Source of the DNA: Synergistaceae bacterium | Lineage (GTDB): Bacteria > Synergistota > Synergistia > Synergistales > Aminobacteriaceae | Direction: 5' to 3' | NCBI GenBank assembly: GCA_031273365.1 | Contig: JAISSA010000157.1 | Span: forward strand, 1-7,970 | Length of the DNA stretch: 7,970 bases | Shown: piece after piece, positions 5,481 to 7,970 of the stretch | Layout of the letters: each line of letters opens with the position of its first letter | How positions within the stretch are numbered: the stretch's first letter is position 1 | The notes under the pieces: model-generated | Database searches by the model: none | Told to the model about the DNA's origin: nothing | What the model saw: only the letters and a program-made list of their open reading frames with translations | Position numbers and translations under genes: made by a program

Positions 5481-6263
5481 TTATCTCAAATTGACGCGTT
5501 CATTGATTCTCACGATGTTCACGGCGCGTCGCGTTTCCTCGTCGACTTCGATGACGACGGCGTTGATGCGCGGATCTGCATCGCAGACCTCGAATTTGGC
5601 GGGCATTCCCGTCAGGTAGCGCGGCAGAACGTTTTCCGTCTTTACGCCGATGATGCCGCCGTGTCCGCCCGTCATGCCGACGTCGGAGATGCTGGCCGTT
5701 CCGCCGGGCAGCACGCACTCGTCGGCCGTCTGCACGTGCGTGTGAGTCCCCGCCAGCGCGGCGACGCGGCCGTCCAGGTAAACGGCGAGGGCCTTTTTTT
5801 CCGAGGTGGCCTCCGCGTGAAAATCCACGAGAACAGGAATATCCTCGAACTCCGCGAGGACGGCATCGGCGGCCCTGAAGGGGCAATCCACGGGGGGCAT
5901 GAAAACGCGTCCCTGCAGATTCAGCAGCCCCAATTTTTTCCCGTTGCGCTCGATAACCGTATGCCCCGTCCCCGGACAGCCGGGGGGGTAGTTTGCGGGA
6001 CGAATCACCCGCGTTTCGGAGGCGAGCGTGGGATAGAAAATGTTTTTGTCCCATATATGGTTGCCCGAGGTCATCCCGTGCACCCCCAGGGCGAAAAGTT
6101 CCTCCATGACCTTTTCGGTCATGCCTCTGCCCGCGGCGGCATTTTCGCAGTTGACGACGACGAAGTCGAACCCGTCCCATCGTTCGGCGAGAACGGGAAG
6201 AACGCCGGCCAGCGTCGCGCGGCCGGGGCTTCCCACCAGATCTCCGACAAAAAGAATCTTCAT
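5481..6263 (-). CDS. ymdB: YmdB-type metallophosphodiesterase
   Basis: This 260-residue cytoplasmic protein belongs to the calcineurin-like phosphoesterase superfamily and has the full length of the YmdB family. Metal-site residues are in the expected order: D8 in ILFVGDLVGSPGR, E40-N41 in VVVNCENAAAGRG, N68-H69 in MTSGNHIWD, H149 in LVDFHAEATSEK, and H174 and H176 in LAGTHTHVQTADE. The conserved ISDVGMTGGHGGIIG segment (192-206) is also present. The Bacillus subtilis relative hydrolyses 2',3'-cyclic nucleotides and affects the choice between motility and biofilm. Whether that holds here is inferred. The start ATG at 6263 lies 15 bases after the rny stop codon. Its ribosome site (GACGGGGCG) is weak, so translation is probably coupled to rny. 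The family is certain; the physiological role is not. Confidence 0.93.
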   Translation of the reverse strand: MKILFVGDLVGSPGRATLAGVLPVLAERWDGFDFVVVNCENAAAGRGMTEKVMEELFALGVHGMTSGNHIWDKNIFYPTLASETRVIRPANYPPGCPGTGHTVIERNGKKLGLLNLQGRVFMPPVDCPFRAADAVLAEFEDIPVLVDFHAEATSEKKALAVYLDGRVAALAGTHTHVQTADECVLPGGTASISDVGMTGGHGGIIGVKTENVLPRYLTGMPAKFEVCDADPRINAVVIEVDEETRRAVNIVRINERVNLR

Positions 6264-6278
6264 ATTCGCCCCGTCTCG

Positions 6279-7811
6279 TTATTTCGCGTAGTCCGTCGAT
6301 CGCATTTCCCGCGAAACGGTGACCTTGATCTGTCCGGGGTACTTCATTTCCTCCTCGATTTTGCGGGCAATATCGTAAGCCAGCTTGTGAACGGTTCCAT
6401 CGTCGGTGTTGTTGGGCATGACGACCACCCGAACCTCGCGGCCCGCCTGGATGGCGTAGGCCTTGCTGACGCCGCTGAAGGCCTGCGCCAGCTCCTCCAG
6501 CTTTTCGAGGCGCTTGATGTAGGCGTCGAGGCTTTCGCGGCGCGCTCCCGGCCGGGATGCGCTTATGGCGTCGGCGCAGGCAACGATGACGTCGTAGATA
6601 TTTCTGGGCTCCACGTTATCGTGGTGAGAAGCGACGGCGCTGATGATCTCCGAGCGCTCTCCGAACCGCTTCGCCAGGTCCGCGCCGATGAGGGCGTGCG
6701 GTCCCTCGACCTGGTGATCGACGGCCTTGCCGAGGTCGTGCAGCAGGCCGGCGCGGCGCGCCAGTTCTTCGTCGATGCCGAGCTCCGCGGCGATGATGCC
6801 CGAAATGTGGGCGACCTCGAGACTGTGAGAAAGGGCGTTCTGTCCGTAGCTGAAGCGAAATTTGAGCTGCCCCAGCGTGCGAATCAGCTCCGTGTGCATG
6901 TTTTTGACGCCGGTTTCGAGAAGCGCGGCCTCGCCGGCCTCCATGATCTGTTCTTCGACGTCCCGGGTGGCCTTGTCGATCAGTTCTTCGATGCGCGCCG
7001 GGTGAATACGTCCGTCGGTGATCAGGCGCTCCAGCGAGAGGCGGGCGATCTCGCGCCGCACGGGGTCGAAGCTGCTCAGCGTAACGGCCTCGGGGGTGTC
7101 GTCCACGATGAGGTCGACGCCGGTCAGAGTCTCGAAGGCGCGAATGTTGCGGCCTTCTCTGCCGATGATGCGTCCTTTCATGTCGTCGGTCGGAAGGGGA
7201 ACGACGCTGACCGTGGCGTCCGAGGAGTGTTCGACGGCGCAGCGCTGCACGGCGGTGATAATGATGTCGCGGGCTCTGCGGTCGGCCTCGCGCTTTGCCT
7301 TTTCTTCGAGCTCCTTCAGGCGGAGGCCGATGACGTACTGGGCCTCCTCCTCGGTTTTTCGAAGCAGAATTTCCTGCGCCTGTTCCCGGGTCATCACCGC
7401 GATTTCCTCCAGGCGCGTCATCTGCTGTTTCAGGACGGCCTCGATCTCGGACCCGCGCTGTTCCACCTCCTCCTGCCGGCGACGCAGGTCTTCCTCCCTG
7501 TGACTGACCCTGTCCAGCTTGCGGTCCAGGTTTTCTTCCTTCTGCTCGATTTTGCGCTCCGCGCGCTGGAGCTCGCTGCGGCGTTCCCGGATATCCTTCT
7601 CGGCGTCCTGACGAAGTCTGAATATCTCGTCCTTCCCCTCGGTGAGACGCTCTTTTTTGATGCGTTCGGCCGCTTCGGTGGCTTCCTGCAGCATGACGAT
7701 GGTCTGGTGCTTCACCCCGGAAACGCGGGAGTTATCGATGGTCCGCAGGACCAGATAACCGATCCCGCCGCCGGCCACTATTCCTAATATCAAAAAGATG
7801 ATGGACTGCAT
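6279..7811 (-). CDS. rny: Ribonuclease Y, membrane-anchored endoribonuclease
   Basis: This 510-residue protein is close to the usual family length (about 510-520). The N-terminal membrane helix (residues 3-22, IIFLILGIVAGGGIGYLVLR) anchors it to the cytoplasmic face. A long, highly charged coiled coil spans about 30-190, for dimerisation. A KH RNA-binding domain follows (about 205-270) with the GRIIGREGRNIR core at 213-224. An HD phosphohydrolase domain starts near H329, with H358-D359 in GLLHDLGKAVDHQ, H396-H397 and D414 in VACADAISASRPG. The tail VTVSREMRSTDYAK is typical of the family. RNase Y starts mRNA decay in bacteria that lack RNase E or supplement it. The ATG at 7811 is preceded by AAGGAGTG about 10-12 bases upstream. 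It is followed closely by ymdB, a pairing known from Bacillus. Nothing essential is missing. Confidence 0.97.
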   Translation of the reverse strand: MQSIIFLILGIVAGGGIGYLVLRTIDNSRVSGVKHQTIVMLQEATEAAERIKKERLTEGKDEIFRLRQDAEKDIRERRSELQRAERKIEQKEENLDRKLDRVSHREEDLRRRQEEVEQRGSEIEAVLKQQMTRLEEIAVMTREQAQEILLRKTEEEAQYVIGLRLKELEEKAKREADRRARDIIITAVQRCAVEHSSDATVSVVPLPTDDMKGRIIGREGRNIRAFETLTGVDLIVDDTPEAVTLSSFDPVRREIARLSLERLITDGRIHPARIEELIDKATRDVEEQIMEAGEAALLETGVKNMHTELIRTLGQLKFRFSYGQNALSHSLEVAHISGIIAAELGIDEELARRAGLLHDLGKAVDHQVEGPHALIGADLAKRFGERSEIISAVASHHDNVEPRNIYDVIVACADAISASRPGARRESLDAYIKRLEKLEELAQAFSGVSKAYAIQAGREVRVVVMPNNTDDGTVHKLAYDIARKIEEEMKYPGQIKVTVSREMRSTDYAK

Positions 7812-7821
7812 AACACTGTTT

Positions 7822-7829
7822 CACTCCTT
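7822..7829 (-). promoter_or_regulatory. Ribosome binding site of rny
   Basis: AAGGAGTG on the minus strand lies about 10-12 bases before the ATG at 7811, a slightly long spacing. A second purine run, AGGAGA (about 7829-7834), lies further upstream. No better start codon is in frame, so ATG 7811, which leads directly into the membrane anchor, is kept. Confidence 0.6.
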
Positions 7830-7843
7830 CTCCTGTAACCCTG

Positions 7844-7856
7844 CCCTGCGGCAGGG
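7844..7856. repeat. Small inverted repeat in the rny leader
   Basis: CCCTG-CGG-CAGGG forms a perfect 5-base stem, with the neighbouring CCCTGC (7839-7844) able to compete for the same partner. It lies 30-45 bases before the rny start in the predicted leader RNA. No T run follows, so it is not a terminator. A role in leader stability or autoregulation is possible but not shown. Confidence 0.35.
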
Positions 7857-7886
7857 GACGATGAATAATTTTTAGTTCGGTTGCTG

Positions 7887-7970
7887 TTCGTTCAGAACGT
7901 TCATCTCTTAACACTGACTTTCAATTCTACATTATAAGAAGGGGCAATCACAACCCCTGTACTGAACGAA
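7887..7970. repeat. Inverted repeat TTCGTTCAG / CTGAACGAA flanking the -10 box
   Basis: TTCGTTCAG (7887-7895) has a perfect 9-base inverted copy, CTGAACGAA, at 7962-7970, ending at the window edge. The first copy also overlaps the palindromes CGTTC-A-GAACG (7889-7899) and GAACGTTC (7895-7902). The half-sites bracket the TATAAT at 7931-7936, an arrangement seen with operators. The spacing does not fit the Gram-positive LexA box (GAAC-N4-GTTC). Confidence 0.4.
7931..7936 (-). promoter_or_regulatory. -10 box of a candidate rny promoter
   Basis: A perfect TATAAT reads on the minus strand at 7936-7931. Transcription would begin near 7924, giving a leader of about 110 bases before rny. No good TTGACA box is found at 16-18 bases (the sequence there is CAGGGG). 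The promoter is therefore either activator-dependent or the match is chance. The rny promoter could also lie beyond the right edge with an upstream gene. Confidence 0.45.

Noticed and set aside
5661..7787. Very long plus-strand open frame of 708 codons across rny and ymdB
   Set aside because: It is fully antisense to two unmistakable genes, has no ribosome site, and its translation shows no family features, only low-complexity shadow sequence typical of high-GC coding DNA read backwards.
7895..7902. LexA (SOS) operator GAACGTTC
   Set aside because: The Gram-positive SOS box needs four bases between GAAC and GTTC; here the halves are directly joined, and no alternative pairing of nearby half-sites gives the right spacing.

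Overview
The window comes from a bacterial chromosome of fairly high GC content. It holds five protein genes in three transcription blocks, and no transposase, tRNA or CRISPR array. RNase Y next to a YmdB-type phosphodiesterase, a rubrerythrin (an oxygen-defence protein common in anaerobes) and a large sensor/HD-GYP pair together suggest an anaerobic or microaerophilic organism of a Synergistota or Firmicutes (possibly Negativicutes) type. The phylum is an inference from gene content and was not tested.

Layout: (1) At 1-395 on the minus strand is the N-terminal two thirds of a rubrerythrin, which runs off the left edge. (2) A 436-base divergent intergenic region (396-831) holds a candidate promoter for each side and two sets of short direct repeats. 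(3) At 832-5147 on the plus strand are two genes 110 bases apart: a response regulator with an HD-GYP c-di-GMP phosphodiesterase domain, and a 1038-residue membrane hybrid histidine kinase. The pair ends at a rho-independent terminator built into a tandem GC-rich hairpin element. (4) At 5265-5386 is a 122-base, almost fully self-paired imperfect palindrome with a TTGACA box at promoter distance. It looks like a structured small RNA (6S-like in outline) but is unassigned. (5) At 5481-7811 on the minus strand are rny (RNase Y) and ymdB (metallophosphodiesterase), 15 bases apart, with a clear terminator after ymdB. The rny leader and a perfect TATAAT box lie at the right edge.

How the genes may work together: the kinase carries a dCache sensor with the residue pattern of amino-acid-binding dCache domains, then HisKA, HATPase, a degenerate receiver, an intact receiver and an Hpt domain. 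It therefore has every station of a phosphorelay except a final output. The adjacent HD-GYP regulator supplies that output. The simplest reading is a complete pathway in which an external small molecule, perhaps an amino acid, controls c-di-GMP breakdown. The rny-ymdB pair is a housekeeping RNA-turnover unit with no evident link to the signalling pair. The least explained DNA is the intergenic 5148-5480 block and the two leader regions with repeats.
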